Shown here piece by piece: positions 7,528-14,186 of a stretch of DNA of 15,655 nt (position 1 is its first letter; every line of letters starts with the position of its first letter). The notes under the pieces were generated by a model that saw only the letters and a program-made list of their open reading frames with translations, did no database searches and was not told the DNA's origin. The stretch is from JBIOJM01 sp044450785 (GTDB taxonomy: Bacteria > Planctomycetota > Planctomycetia > Isosphaerales > Isosphaeraceae), in the NCBI GenBank assembly GCA_044450785.1, contig JBIOJM010000243.1, positions 1 to 15,655 on the forward strand. Reading direction: 5' to 3'. The translations under genes were made by a program, and so were the position numbers.

Positions 7528-8078
7528 TGGAGCTAATGACGAAAACCCGGATCGCGCTGATTTCCGCCGCGATCGTGGCGATTCTCTTCGCCGGCCTGGC
7601 GTTTGAAGTCGTCACGACGCAGCCCGTGCGGGGAGCAATGAGGACTTGCTCGGAGCTCTTCACCATCGCCAATCGACTGGAGATGGCCAATCCCGCGCGG
7701 CCAGAGGAAACGAAAACGCTGCTCGAGGCGGCGAGCGCGCTCTGCTCGGCTCGCTACCGTCGATCGAATCCCCTCATCGCCGCCGCCGAGGGGGGCCTTG
7801 TCGGCATTCCGCGCAACATCAACAAGAATTTCAAAGCCTGGCGCGAAGGACCCAACGTCTGGATCTGCACCACGAACCGGATCGGCCCGGTTTACCAGTT
7901 CGTCTTCGAGGACGGGCGATGGCGATTCGACGGCCTGGTCGCGATCCTCCGGCCGTGGGGCGAAATTGTTCGGAGCTCAGAGCTTGCCGATCCCGACGTC
8001 GAAGGATGTCTTCCCGCCGCCTCGCCGGACGGACCGTCCGCCGCGAGACCGGCGGCAAGTGCGGGACGGAGAGATTGA
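7527..8078 (+). CDS. Small membrane-anchored protein, function unknown
   Basis: The 183-residue frame starts at ATG 7527, inside the stop of the GTPase gene (ATG and TGA share one base). ATG 7536 is an alternative with GGAG four nt upstream. One hydrophobic segment (about residues 8-27, IALISAAIVAILFAGLAFEV) would anchor it or act as an uncleaved signal. The outer part has a helical stretch (CSELFTIANRLEMA...EETKTLLEAASALC) and a compact region with PRNINKNFKAW, VWICTTNRIGPVYQFVFEDGRWRFDG, which reads as a small beta-rich domain. The tail is Pro/Ala/Arg-rich and disordered. I recognise no family. Its translational coupling to the GTPase suggests that it belongs to the same process. Confidence 0.75.
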   Translation: MELMTKTRIALISAAIVAILFAGLAFEVVTTQPVRGAMRTCSELFTIANRLEMANPARPEETKTLLEAASALCSARYRRSNPLIAAAEGGLVGIPRNINKNFKAWREGPNVWICTTNRIGPVYQFVFEDGRWRFDGLVAILRPWGEIVRSSELADPDVEGCLPAASPDGPSAARPAASAGRRD

Positions 8079-8131
8079 GTTGACACCCGTCTCATGGTAG
8101 CCTGTTGAAATTCGTCGCTGGAGGGCACACC

Positions 8132-8839
8132 ATGACCGCGGCAGAAATCGTGGCCGACCTGAAACCGCTGGGCAAGGAGAGCTATAAGAAGGTCCTCCTC
8201 AATCACGGTATTCAGGAGCCGGTCTTCGGCGTCAGTGTCGAGCACATGAAGACGATCCAGAAGCGGATCAAAAAGGATTATCAGCTCGCCCTCGACCTGT
8301 ACGACACCGGAATCTACGACGCGATGTACTTGGCCGGTCTGATCGCCGATGACGCCAAGATGACGACGAAGGACCTCCAGCGCTGGGTGGACAAGGCCAA
8401 TGGCACGGCACTCTGCGGCAGCACCGTCGCCTGGGTTGCGGCTGGGAGCCAGCACGGCCGTGAGATTGCCCTGAAGTGGATCGAGTCGAAAAAGGAGCTG
8501 GTCGCCGTCGCTGGCTGGGCCACGCTGAGCAGCCTGGTGAGTATCAAGGCTGATGCGGAGCTCGACCTGGATGAGCTGAAGCAACTCCTCAGTCGCGTCG
8601 AAAAGACGATTCACGCGCAGCCCGATGACGTCCGTTCTGCAATGAACGGCTTCGTCATCGCTGTTGGGACCTATGTCAAGTCGCTCACCGACCTGGCGAT
8701 CAAGACGGCGGAAAAAATCGGCCCCGTTTCGGTCGATATGGGGAACACCGCGTGCAAAGTTCCCTACGCCCCCGATTCCATCCGCAAGGTTCAGCAGCGC
8801 GGGACGATCGGCAAGAAGCGGAAGACGGCCAAGTGCTGA
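8132..8839 (+). CDS. AlkD-like HEAT-repeat protein (DNA alkylation repair enzyme family), possibly non-catalytic
   Basis: ATG 8132 follows GGAGGG (8120-8125) by 6 nt and gives 235 residues; the upstream TTG at 8105 is not needed. The protein is all-helical and fits PF08713/COG4912, the HEAT-like-repeat DNA glycosylases related to AlkD (FGVSVEHMKTIQKRIKKDY, then LDLYDTGIYDAMYLAGLIAD, and the C-terminal ACKVPYAPDSIRKV). AlkD excises alkylated bases using Trp/Asp residues and an Arg near a WxRR-like motif. I do not see that motif here: the corresponding segment reads LVAVAGWATLSSL. Base excision activity is therefore doubtful, and a DNA-binding or scaffold role is possible. The C-terminus is basic (GKKRKTAKC). 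It stands 53 nt after the GTPase unit and may have its own promoter. Confidence 0.82.
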   Translation: MTAAEIVADLKPLGKESYKKVLLNHGIQEPVFGVSVEHMKTIQKRIKKDYQLALDLYDTGIYDAMYLAGLIADDAKMTTKDLQRWVDKANGTALCGSTVAWVAAGSQHGREIALKWIESKKELVAVAGWATLSSLVSIKADAELDLDELKQLLSRVEKTIHAQPDDVRSAMNGFVIAVGTYVKSLTDLAIKTAEKIGPVSVDMGNTACKVPYAPDSIRKVQQRGTIGKKRKTAKC

Positions 8840-8916
8840 AGGTTGTCGTCGCAATTGTTCACGAGCAATCCGATGACGATCTTGCTGATCTGATCCGCAA
8901 GGATCGCGATCGATGA
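8833..8916 (+). other. Possible 27-residue antitoxin remnant overlapping the PIN stub
   Basis: From GTG 8833 a 27-codon frame reads VLKVVVAIVHEQSDDDLADL and ends IRKDRDR. Its TGA overlaps the ATG of the PIN stub as ATGA, the usual arrangement between antitoxin and toxin genes. It begins inside the end of the AlkD-like gene and has no convincing ribosome site. It could be the tail of a lost antitoxin or a chance frame. Confidence 0.2.
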
Positions 8917-9118
8917 AGGACAATCCGGCCGCGTCGCCCGGCATGCTCGGGTCATCGGAATCCGAGTCGCCCGGCAATAGGCGTGAGTTGGACTCAGCGG
9001 CGCCCCGGCCGCCGTACATCATCGACACCTCGGTCGCGGTCAAGTGGTACATTCCGGAGTCCCACTCGGTCGAGGCGAAGGGCTACATGGGCAGGGGATT
9101 AGACCGTCACGCGCCCGC
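8913..9118 (+). pseudogene. Truncated PIN-domain (VapC-like) toxin gene
   Basis: From ATG 8913 the frame has a 34-residue low-complexity leader (rich in Ser, Glu, Pro) and then the first part of a PIN domain: YIIDTSVAVKWYIPE with the first metal-binding Asp38, the following helix (HSVEAKGYM), and a segment ending DRHAPA. This last piece aligns by eye with the LHAPDL stretch that precedes the second acidic residue in VapC proteins. After about 9117 the frame runs into the antisense of the WD40 gene and PIN similarity stops. The remaining acidic residues and most of the fold are missing, so no RNase activity is expected. No intact antitoxin gene lies upstream. The break coincides with the stop codon of the convergent WD40 gene at 9119. 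Confidence 0.7.
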
Positions 9119-11845
9119 TCACGGCAGCTTGAGGATGTACGCCTTGTTATCCGAAGCGGCGACGGCGAGCTGCTGGCCGTCGGGGCTCCACGCCAGACCA
9201 TAGGTCATGGTGTCGGGAGCGAGACGCTGGTGGAACAAGGGCTTGGCCGCCGCGACGTCCCAAACGTAGATGTTGCCGCCGTAGCCGACGGAGGCCAGCC
9301 GTTTGCCGTCGGGACTGAATGCGATGGAATAAACGTCATCCGGATGGCCGTCGAGCTTGTGCAGCTCCTTGCCGTCGGCGACGTTCCAGATCCGGATGGT
9401 CTTGTCGACGGATCCCGAGGCGAGCTTGGTCCCGTCCGGATGGAATGCCAGCGCGTAGATCGGCGCTCCGTGGCCCTGGCTCTTGCGCAGCTCCTTGCCG
9501 TCGGCGACGTTCCAGTACTTGATCAGCTTATCGTCGCCGCCGGTGGCGAGGATGTCGCCCTTGGGACTGAACGCCACGGCGTAAGCCACCTTCTCATGGG
9601 CGTTGATCTGGCGCGCCTGGGCCCCTTTGGCGACGTCCCAGATCCGCGCGGTCTTGTCGTCGGCGCCTGTCGCCGCGAGCTTGCCGTCCCGGCTCCAGGC
9701 GACACTGTAGACCTGGCCCGTGTGGCCGGAGAGCGTCTTGGTTCCTCCTGTCGAAGGGATCGCCCAGAGCGCGACCATCTTGTCTGCTGATCCGGCGAGC
9801 AACGTCGTTGGATCCGGCAAGAAGGCGACCGCGGTCACGGGACCTCCCGGGCTCTGATAGCTTGCGAGCTCGCTCTTCGCGGGGTCGTTGGACGTCACGT
9901 CGTACACCTTGATCATTCCGTTTGCAAGACCGGCGGCCGCCAGCGTATTGCTACCCGCCGCGACGGCCGTCACGCTCGCCGGAAGCGCCGGCGTCGTCAC
10001 GAGGGGCTTGCCGTCGGCCGCGTTCCAGAACCGGACCGTCTTGTCGTCCGAGCCCGAGATGAGCTTGTTTCCATCCGGGGTCACCGCCACGGCCTTGACG
10101 GCGCCGGCGTGGCCGGTCAGCGTGCGGACGACGTTGCCGGTTTTGACGTCGAACGCCTTGATCGTCTTGTCGGCCGAGGCCGTGAAAATCTGCGTTCCCT
10201 GGGGATGAGCGGCCACACTTGAAATCGGCCCTTGATGGCCGGCGAAGATCCGCACCGCCGCCGGCACCCATACCCGAACGGCGTTGTCAGCGCCGGCCGA
10301 GACGACGGACTTGTTGTCCGGCAAGACCGCGACCCCGACAATCGCCGCACGATGGTCCGACAGCCGCTGAAGCTCCCGCCCGGTCGCCGCTTCCCAGAAC
10401 CGGACCGATCCGTCGGCCGACCCCGTAGCGACTCCTCCGGCGGCATTGGACAGAAAGGCACTCGAGACCGGACCAGTGTGACCGCTCAAGGTCGCGATCG
10501 TTTTGCCGTCCCCCACGTTCCAGATCCTGGCCGTCTTGTCGGCCGATCCCGTCAGAAGCTTCGTGCCGTCGCGGCTCACGTTCAGGCTGAGAACAGCGTT
10601 CCCGTGGCCCGCAAAATCGCGGACGCTCTTGCCCTGGTTGACGTCCCAGAGCTTGGCGGTCTTGTCCGCCGACGCCGAGAGCAGGAGGTTCATGTCCTTG
10701 GTCGAGAACGCCAGCGCGTGAATTCGCCCGCTGTGCCCCTTCAGCTCCTTGACCGTCTTGGCGTCGCCGGCATTCACGACGCGGATGATGTTGTCCTCAC
10801 CCGCGATCGCCAACTGGGCGCCGTCACCGCGAAAAGCGAGTGCGGTGATTGGCGCGGGTAGCCCTTCGATCTTCTTGGTTTCCTTGCCGTCCCCGATCGT
10901 GTAGATCCGCACCGATTTGCTCGCGAGTGCCGCGGCGACGCGCGACCCGTCTTGCTGAAACGCGACCCCGACGATCGGCTGGCCGGTGCCGGGGATCTCC
11001 TTGATCAGTTTGCCGTCGGCCGGGTTCCAGACACGGACGATCTGATCGGTCCCGCCCGTGGCCGCCTTTGTGCCGTCGGAGCTCAGTGCGAAGGTCGCGA
11101 CGGGGCCCTTGGCGTCAAACCGGCGCGGCGCGGCGGCCGGAAGCTGCCAGAGCCGGGCGAGTCCGTCCGAGCCAGCCGAGACGAGTTGTTGGGTCTTGGC
11201 GAGGTATGCCAGCGCAAGTACGGCCTCGGCCGGTGTCTCGATTGCGCCGTCGGGCGCGAGGTCGCCCTTCCAGAGTCGGATCACGTGGGCGTTGTCGCCC
11301 GTGGCGAGCCGGCCGCCGTCACCGCGCCATGAAGCGCTCTGCACCAGGCCGGCGTGACCTTCGAGGTCCTTGACAACCGCACCGCTGGCGAGGTCCCAGA
11401 CCTTGACCGATTTGCCCGCCCCCGCGACGAACTGCTTGCCGTCCGGCTTGACGGCCAGTGCCTGCACGGCGGCTGGATGCCCCGCGAACGTCTTGATCGG
11501 GCCGGATACCGGCCAATCCCAGACCTTGGCGGTATGATCCTGGCTCCCCGAGAGGATGTGCTTGCCGTCGGGCGCGATTGCGATGGACAGGACCATCTTG
11601 GAGTGCCCTTCGTACTTCTTGATCTCCTTGCGAGTGGCGGCATCCCACAGCCGGACGGAATTATCGAAACTCGCGGTGGCCAGGGATTTGCCGTCGGGGC
11701 TCCACGCGATTGCATACACCGGGTCGGTATGACCGTCCAAGGTCCCCACGATCGTGGCCTGCTGGGCGAGTGCGACACCCGCGGTCACGATCGCCGTGAG
11801 GAATGCGGCCAGTACGCGCGGATATCGTCTCACGATGCGGCCCAT
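9119..11845 (-). CDS. Secreted WD40-repeat protein, 21 repeats
   Basis: ATG 11845 follows a GAGAGGA ribosome site by about 8 nt and gives 908 residues. A signal peptide (VLAAFLTAIVTAGVALA, cut after Ala27) directs export. The rest is WD40 repeats back to back with no other domain. I count 21 units of about 41 residues, each with a GH-like start, a SPDG turn, a D(K/N)T strand and WD/WN ending (for example GHTDPVYAIAWSPDG, DKTARIWDV). Units 4-8, 12 and 15 are degenerate. Twenty-one units would fit three seven-bladed propellers. WD40 propellers are binding platforms; the partner is not evident. No kinase or peptidase domain is fused, unlike many planctomycete WD40 proteins. The gene stands alone on its strand and its stop is flush with the PIN stub. 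Confidence 0.93.
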   Translation of the reverse strand: MGRIVRRYPRVLAAFLTAIVTAGVALAQQATIVGTLDGHTDPVYAIAWSPDGKSLATASFDNSVRLWDAATRKEIKKYEGHSKMVLSIAIAPDGKHILSGSQDHTAKVWDWPVSGPIKTFAGHPAAVQALAVKPDGKQFVAGAGKSVKVWDLASGAVVKDLEGHAGLVQSASWRGDGGRLATGDNAHVIRLWKGDLAPDGAIETPAEAVLALAYLAKTQQLVSAGSDGLARLWQLPAAAPRRFDAKGPVATFALSSDGTKAATGGTDQIVRVWNPADGKLIKEIPGTGQPIVGVAFQQDGSRVAAALASKSVRIYTIGDGKETKKIEGLPAPITALAFRGDGAQLAIAGEDNIIRVVNAGDAKTVKELKGHSGRIHALAFSTKDMNLLLSASADKTAKLWDVNQGKSVRDFAGHGNAVLSLNVSRDGTKLLTGSADKTARIWNVGDGKTIATLSGHTGPVSSAFLSNAAGGVATGSADGSVRFWEAATGRELQRLSDHRAAIVGVAVLPDNKSVVSAGADNAVRVWVPAAVRIFAGHQGPISSVAAHPQGTQIFTASADKTIKAFDVKTGNVVRTLTGHAGAVKAVAVTPDGNKLISGSDDKTVRFWNAADGKPLVTTPALPASVTAVAAGSNTLAAAGLANGMIKVYDVTSNDPAKSELASYQSPGGPVTAVAFLPDPTTLLAGSADKMVALWAIPSTGGTKTLSGHTGQVYSVAWSRDGKLAATGADDKTARIWDVAKGAQARQINAHEKVAYAVAFSPKGDILATGGDDKLIKYWNVADGKELRKSQGHGAPIYALAFHPDGTKLASGSVDKTIRIWNVADGKELHKLDGHPDDVYSIAFSPDGKRLASVGYGGNIYVWDVAAAKPLFHQRLAPDTMTYGLAWSPDGQQLAVAASDNKAYILKLP

Positions 11846-12139
11846 GGCGTTTTCCTCTCAAGTGGGAGAGCAAATGGCGGGTAACCGAAACGGAGGAGGC
11901 CGGCCCGAGGCTCCTCTCGGCCGGCAAGTGGGTTTCGTCCCTGGCAGGTTGCTTGATGACCTCGGTGAGGCATCGAGTCACGCTATTCGACAATTGCTTA
12001 ACATAGACGCCGGCATCGGCTGCCGCAACCTCTTTTCGGCCTGCGCGTGCCTGAACGAGTCCGCGCTGGGGGCACGCCGGAGCCGGCCAAACGCTTGAGA
12101 AATGACGACGAGCCCAAAGGCGGCGTGTGTTTGCTGGCA

Positions 12140-12168
12140 TTGAAAACCCCGGGCGCGATCGATATGAT
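12140..12168 (+). promoter_or_regulatory. Near-consensus housekeeping promoter for tRNA-Ala
   Basis: TTGAAA (12140-12145) and TATGAT (12163-12168) are spaced by exactly 17 nt; each box matches the sigma-70 consensus at 5 of 6 positions. The expected start of transcription, near 12175, is about 77 nt before the mature tRNA, pointing right. Confidence 0.6.
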
Positions 12169-12219
12169 TTCGCATGGAACGGCGAGCGAGAACCTCGGCC
12201 CGAAGGGGTGAGTTGCATC

Positions 12220-12235
12220 AGCCGAGGGGTCGGCT
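12220..12235 (+). other. Leader hairpin before tRNA-Ala
   Basis: AGCCGA and TCGGCT form a perfect 6-bp stem with a GGGG loop, 16 nt before the tRNA 5' end. It may serve as a processing feature in the precursor. Confidence 0.3.
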
Positions 12236-12251
12236 CCCGTTTTCGTTTCCC

Positions 12252-12324
<73 letters not shown>

Positions 12325-12627
12325 CTATGAGTTCAAAGATGCCAGCCAGTTACGTCACATATTTGTAGTTACATTCGTTAGTGTGGCTTATCTGTTGCAG
12401 CAGATTCTGCAATTTGACGCCTGCCGGGGCTCAGCCGAGGCCGCCTGAGCACGCTTGCTCTCTGAAGCAAGCTCATGCCTCAAAGCGAGATACCCACCGA
12501 TCGTAGAGGTCCGTGGATTCGGCGATTCTGTCGATCCTTTGGCTGTTCCGGGCGCTACCGCCTGATCCGATCGGACCTTAGAATGCGGTGGTCGGCTCGT
12601 TCGTTTCTCGTGGGGAGATCTTCTTCG
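12325..12627. other. Gap downstream of tRNA-Ala, AT-rich at its start
   Basis: About 300 bp. The first 90 bp are markedly richer in A and T than the rest of the window. A 7-bp stem GCTTGCT/AGCAAGC with a 6-nt loop lies at 12453-12472. A minus-strand frame across 12388-12828 overlaps the DUF6941-like gene and matches nothing I recognise. No integrase and no second copy of the tRNA 3' end were found in the window. Confidence 0.4.
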
Positions 12628-13011
12628 ATGTCGCAACGACCCAACGCGATCAGCCTGATGCTTTGCGACCAAGTGATATTCGAGCGAGGGACCCAAAAAC
12701 CCTACCTCTTGGGCGTGTTTACCGGAGTCGCGGTCGACAGCATCCCGACGCCCCCACAGCGGTTCGATATCTTTGCGGCGCTCACGGACGGACTCGGGGA
12801 TGTTACAATCACTCTGAGCGTAGTCCATCTGGATACGAATCGGGAAATCTATTCACAGATGTTGACCGTGAGTTTTCCCGATCCGCTGCGGGTCGTGAAT
12901 CTGCGGTTTCGCGTTCGCCAATTGATATTCGACGCGCCCGGCGCCTATCTTTTTGCCTTGACAGCGGACGATCACGAGCTTGCCGCGCGGCGGGTGCGTG
13001 TTTACGAGTGA
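12628..13011 (+). CDS. DUF6941-like protein
   Basis: ATG 12628 has GGGGAGA about 10 nt upstream and gives 127 residues; the longer frame from 12475 lacks a ribosome site. The sequence has the layout I associate with DUF6941: SLMLCDQVIFERGTQKPYLL near the N-terminus, then LGVFTGV, a beta-rich middle (QRFDIFAALTDGLGDVTITLSV) and a closing FDAPGAYLFALTADDHELAARR. It reads as a small beta-sandwich. It has no signal peptide and no catalytic motif. The family has no established function that I know of. The next gene starts 11 nt later on the same strand, so they are probably one transcript. Confidence 0.75.
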   Translation: MSQRPNAISLMLCDQVIFERGTQKPYLLGVFTGVAVDSIPTPPQRFDIFAALTDGLGDVTITLSVVHLDTNREIYSQMLTVSFPDPLRVVNLRFRVRQLIFDAPGAYLFALTADDHELAARRVRVYE

Positions 13012-13022
13012 GGCGGTTCAAA

Positions 13023-13295
13023 ATGAGTACTCGCATCCCCGAATCAACTCGTTCCGACAAACCCACGCCAGAAGATCTGGCCGGGGTTCCGGCGTGCATG
13101 GAAGAGGATCAGCCCACGGTTCAGATGCGCGGATCTCGAGCGCCACGGGCCGTCCGCAGTCGTGGTAGCACAGGCGCGGCACCCGGGTCCCGGATCATGA
13201 AGCGCACGCCCACTGCCGACGATTTGGGGGGGATCCCGGTCTGTGCCGAGGGAGACGAAGACCTGACGGTGCGTCCCAGAAAATCCACGGAGTAA
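13023..13295 (+). CDS. Small protein with two copies of a DLxGxPxC motif
   Basis: ATG 13023 is preceded by GAGGCGG about 9 nt upstream and gives 90 residues. Two segments share a pattern: TPEDLAGVPACMEEDQPTV (about residues 15-33) and TADDLGGIPVCAEGDEDLTV (about 63-82). Each has an acidic DL pair, G-hydrophobic-P-x-C and a trailing acidic stretch ending TV. The linker is basic (RAPRAVRSRG, MKRTP). The single Cys per copy could bind metal or form a disulfide, but this is speculation. It has no signal peptide. It is 11 nt downstream of the DUF6941-like gene and is probably translated with it. I recognise no family. Confidence 0.68.
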   Translation: MSTRIPESTRSDKPTPEDLAGVPACMEEDQPTVQMRGSRAPRAVRSRGSTGAAPGSRIMKRTPTADDLGGIPVCAEGDEDLTVRPRKSTE

Positions 13296-13348
13296 CAGCG
13301 TGTCTCGTGGCGTGGCGAGCGCTGACCGGCGTAGGTGTATGGGGAAGA

Positions 13349-13840
13349 TCAGGGATGGAGAGCGTCGGCGCGGGCATTGATCCATTCCTGCCGACGCTCC
13401 CAGCCCGCGCGGGTGAAACGGAACACCGACTCCGGGCCGCCCACCCACGTCGAGACCGGATCCATGATCCGCGCCGCCACCAGCTCGCGATCGAGTGGCC
13501 GATTGGCGTCCGTCACCTCCCGATCACCAGCCAGCCGATGGCGCAGCAGCTCCCTGGCCGCCTCCGGCAGATTGCGCGCGTCGGGCGGCTCGAACCGCTC
13601 CCGCTCGATCCGTTCCTCCGCCTCGCTGAGCAGTTCCTGCCGCCGCGCCCAGCCATCCTCGGTGAAGCGGTAATCGGCCTCGGGGTTGCCATCCGGGCCA
13701 GGCGCCGGCTCCATGATCCCGGCGGCGGCCAGCTCGCGGAACGCCTCCAGCGAGCGGTCGGTGACCTTCATCCGGTAGCCTTTGACGCGGAACCGTAGCA
13801 CGGCGACGGCCAATTCGGATAGTGCGAACGTCTCGGGCAT
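13349..13840 (-). CDS. Two-repeat protein of unknown function
   Basis: ATG 13840 with GGAGGG five nt upstream gives 163 residues. The protein is two copies of one module of about 70 residues (8-77 and 93-160). Both contain LR.R..G......TD, then a (R)EL.AA.IM.P segment, a G.PE..(Y/F)RFT..GW.RRQE strand-helix, and a charged helix. The hydrophobic pattern with a helix, a turn and a W-containing wing would fit a winged-helix-like fold, but this is not established. There is no signal peptide. The ribosome binding site lies inside a perfect hairpin. It is convergent with the small two-motif protein, 53 bp away. I recognise no family. Confidence 0.74.
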   Translation of the reverse strand: MPETFALSELAVAVLRFRVKGYRMKVTDRSLEAFRELAAAGIMEPAPGPDGNPEADYRFTEDGWARRQELLSEAEERIERERFEPPDARNLPEAARELLRHRLAGDREVTDANRPLDRELVAARIMDPVSTWVGGPESVFRFTRAGWERRQEWINARADALHP

Positions 13841-13845
13841 GGCGA

Positions 13846-13862
13846 CCCTCCTTGATGGAGGG
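13846..13862 (-). promoter_or_regulatory. Hairpin enclosing the Shine-Dalgarno site of the two-repeat protein gene
   Basis: On the minus strand the order is CCCTCC, ATCAA, GGAGGG, TCGCC, ATG. CCCTCC pairs perfectly with GGAGGG, the only ribosome site at the right distance. In the mRNA this 6-bp all-perfect stem with a 5-nt loop would hide the site and lower translation until it opens. Confidence 0.55.
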
Positions 13863-14010
13863 CATTTTACCCGAAAGCCGGTTTCCGTGGAAATCCTGCC
13901 GCCACGCGAGGCCCAACTCGCCCACGCGCTCTAAGCCAGCAGATCAAATGGGGGTCCTGAGCTCCAGGGAACTTTTCTGATGTCGGAGGAGCCACACGAG
14001 ACGAGCAAAG

Positions 14011-14088
14011 AATTGAGAATGGTGTCCGCGGAACCGCGCCCCCCGAAACCGCCCCCAAAAAACTGACTGTGGTGTCCCCGAAACCCCG
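14011..14088. repeat. Two imperfect 28-bp direct repeats, REP/transposon-end like
   Basis: AATTGAGAATGGTGTCCGCG (from 14011) and AACTGACTGTGGTGTCCCCG (from 14061) start 28-bp units that agree at about 21 of 28 positions and are 50 bp apart. The shared core is TGGTGTCC followed by GAACC or GAAACC. I recall similar strings in intergenic regions of other planctomycetes near IS200-type transposase genes; I cannot verify this here. Confidence 0.35.
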
Positions 14089-14186
14089 TCGCGCCGGCCG
14101 CTTGCACCGCAGGAACGCCAGCGATAAAGTGGAACCCCCTGGAACCGTGCGGGATCCGGTTTAACTCACTTCGCCGGAGGCATGAG

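Larger units (their letters stand above)
11846..12251. other. Intergenic region between the WD40 gene and tRNA-Ala
   Basis: About 400 bp without a credible gene. Short open frames on both strands have no ribosome sites and no recognisable protein. It holds the WD40 gene leader (leftward, promoter not identified) and, at its right end, the tRNA promoter and a leader hairpin described separately. Confidence 0.5.
13841..14186. other. Intergenic region with degenerate repeats
   Basis: About 345 bp with no credible gene. Its left end holds the hairpin leader of the two-repeat protein. The middle holds two imperfect direct repeats (14011-14038, 14061-14088) described separately. The right end holds CGGAGG at about 14175-14180, the ribosome site for the gene at 14187. 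No promoter motif stands out. Confidence 0.5.

Noticed and set aside
8080..8108. TTGACA box before the AlkD-like gene
   Set aside because: No -10 element lies at 16-18 nt, so I do not call a promoter, although a separate start here is plausible.
7892..9052. 386-codon minus-strand frame
   Set aside because: Runs antisense through three plus-strand features including the well-supported AlkD-like gene.
10232..10861. Plus-strand frames inside the WD40 region
   Set aside because: Antisense of a continuous series of WD40 repeats.
12388..12828. 146-codon minus-strand frame next to the tRNA, considered as an integrase tail
   Set aside because: It shows no recombinase motif, overlaps the DUF6941-like gene and matches nothing I recognise.
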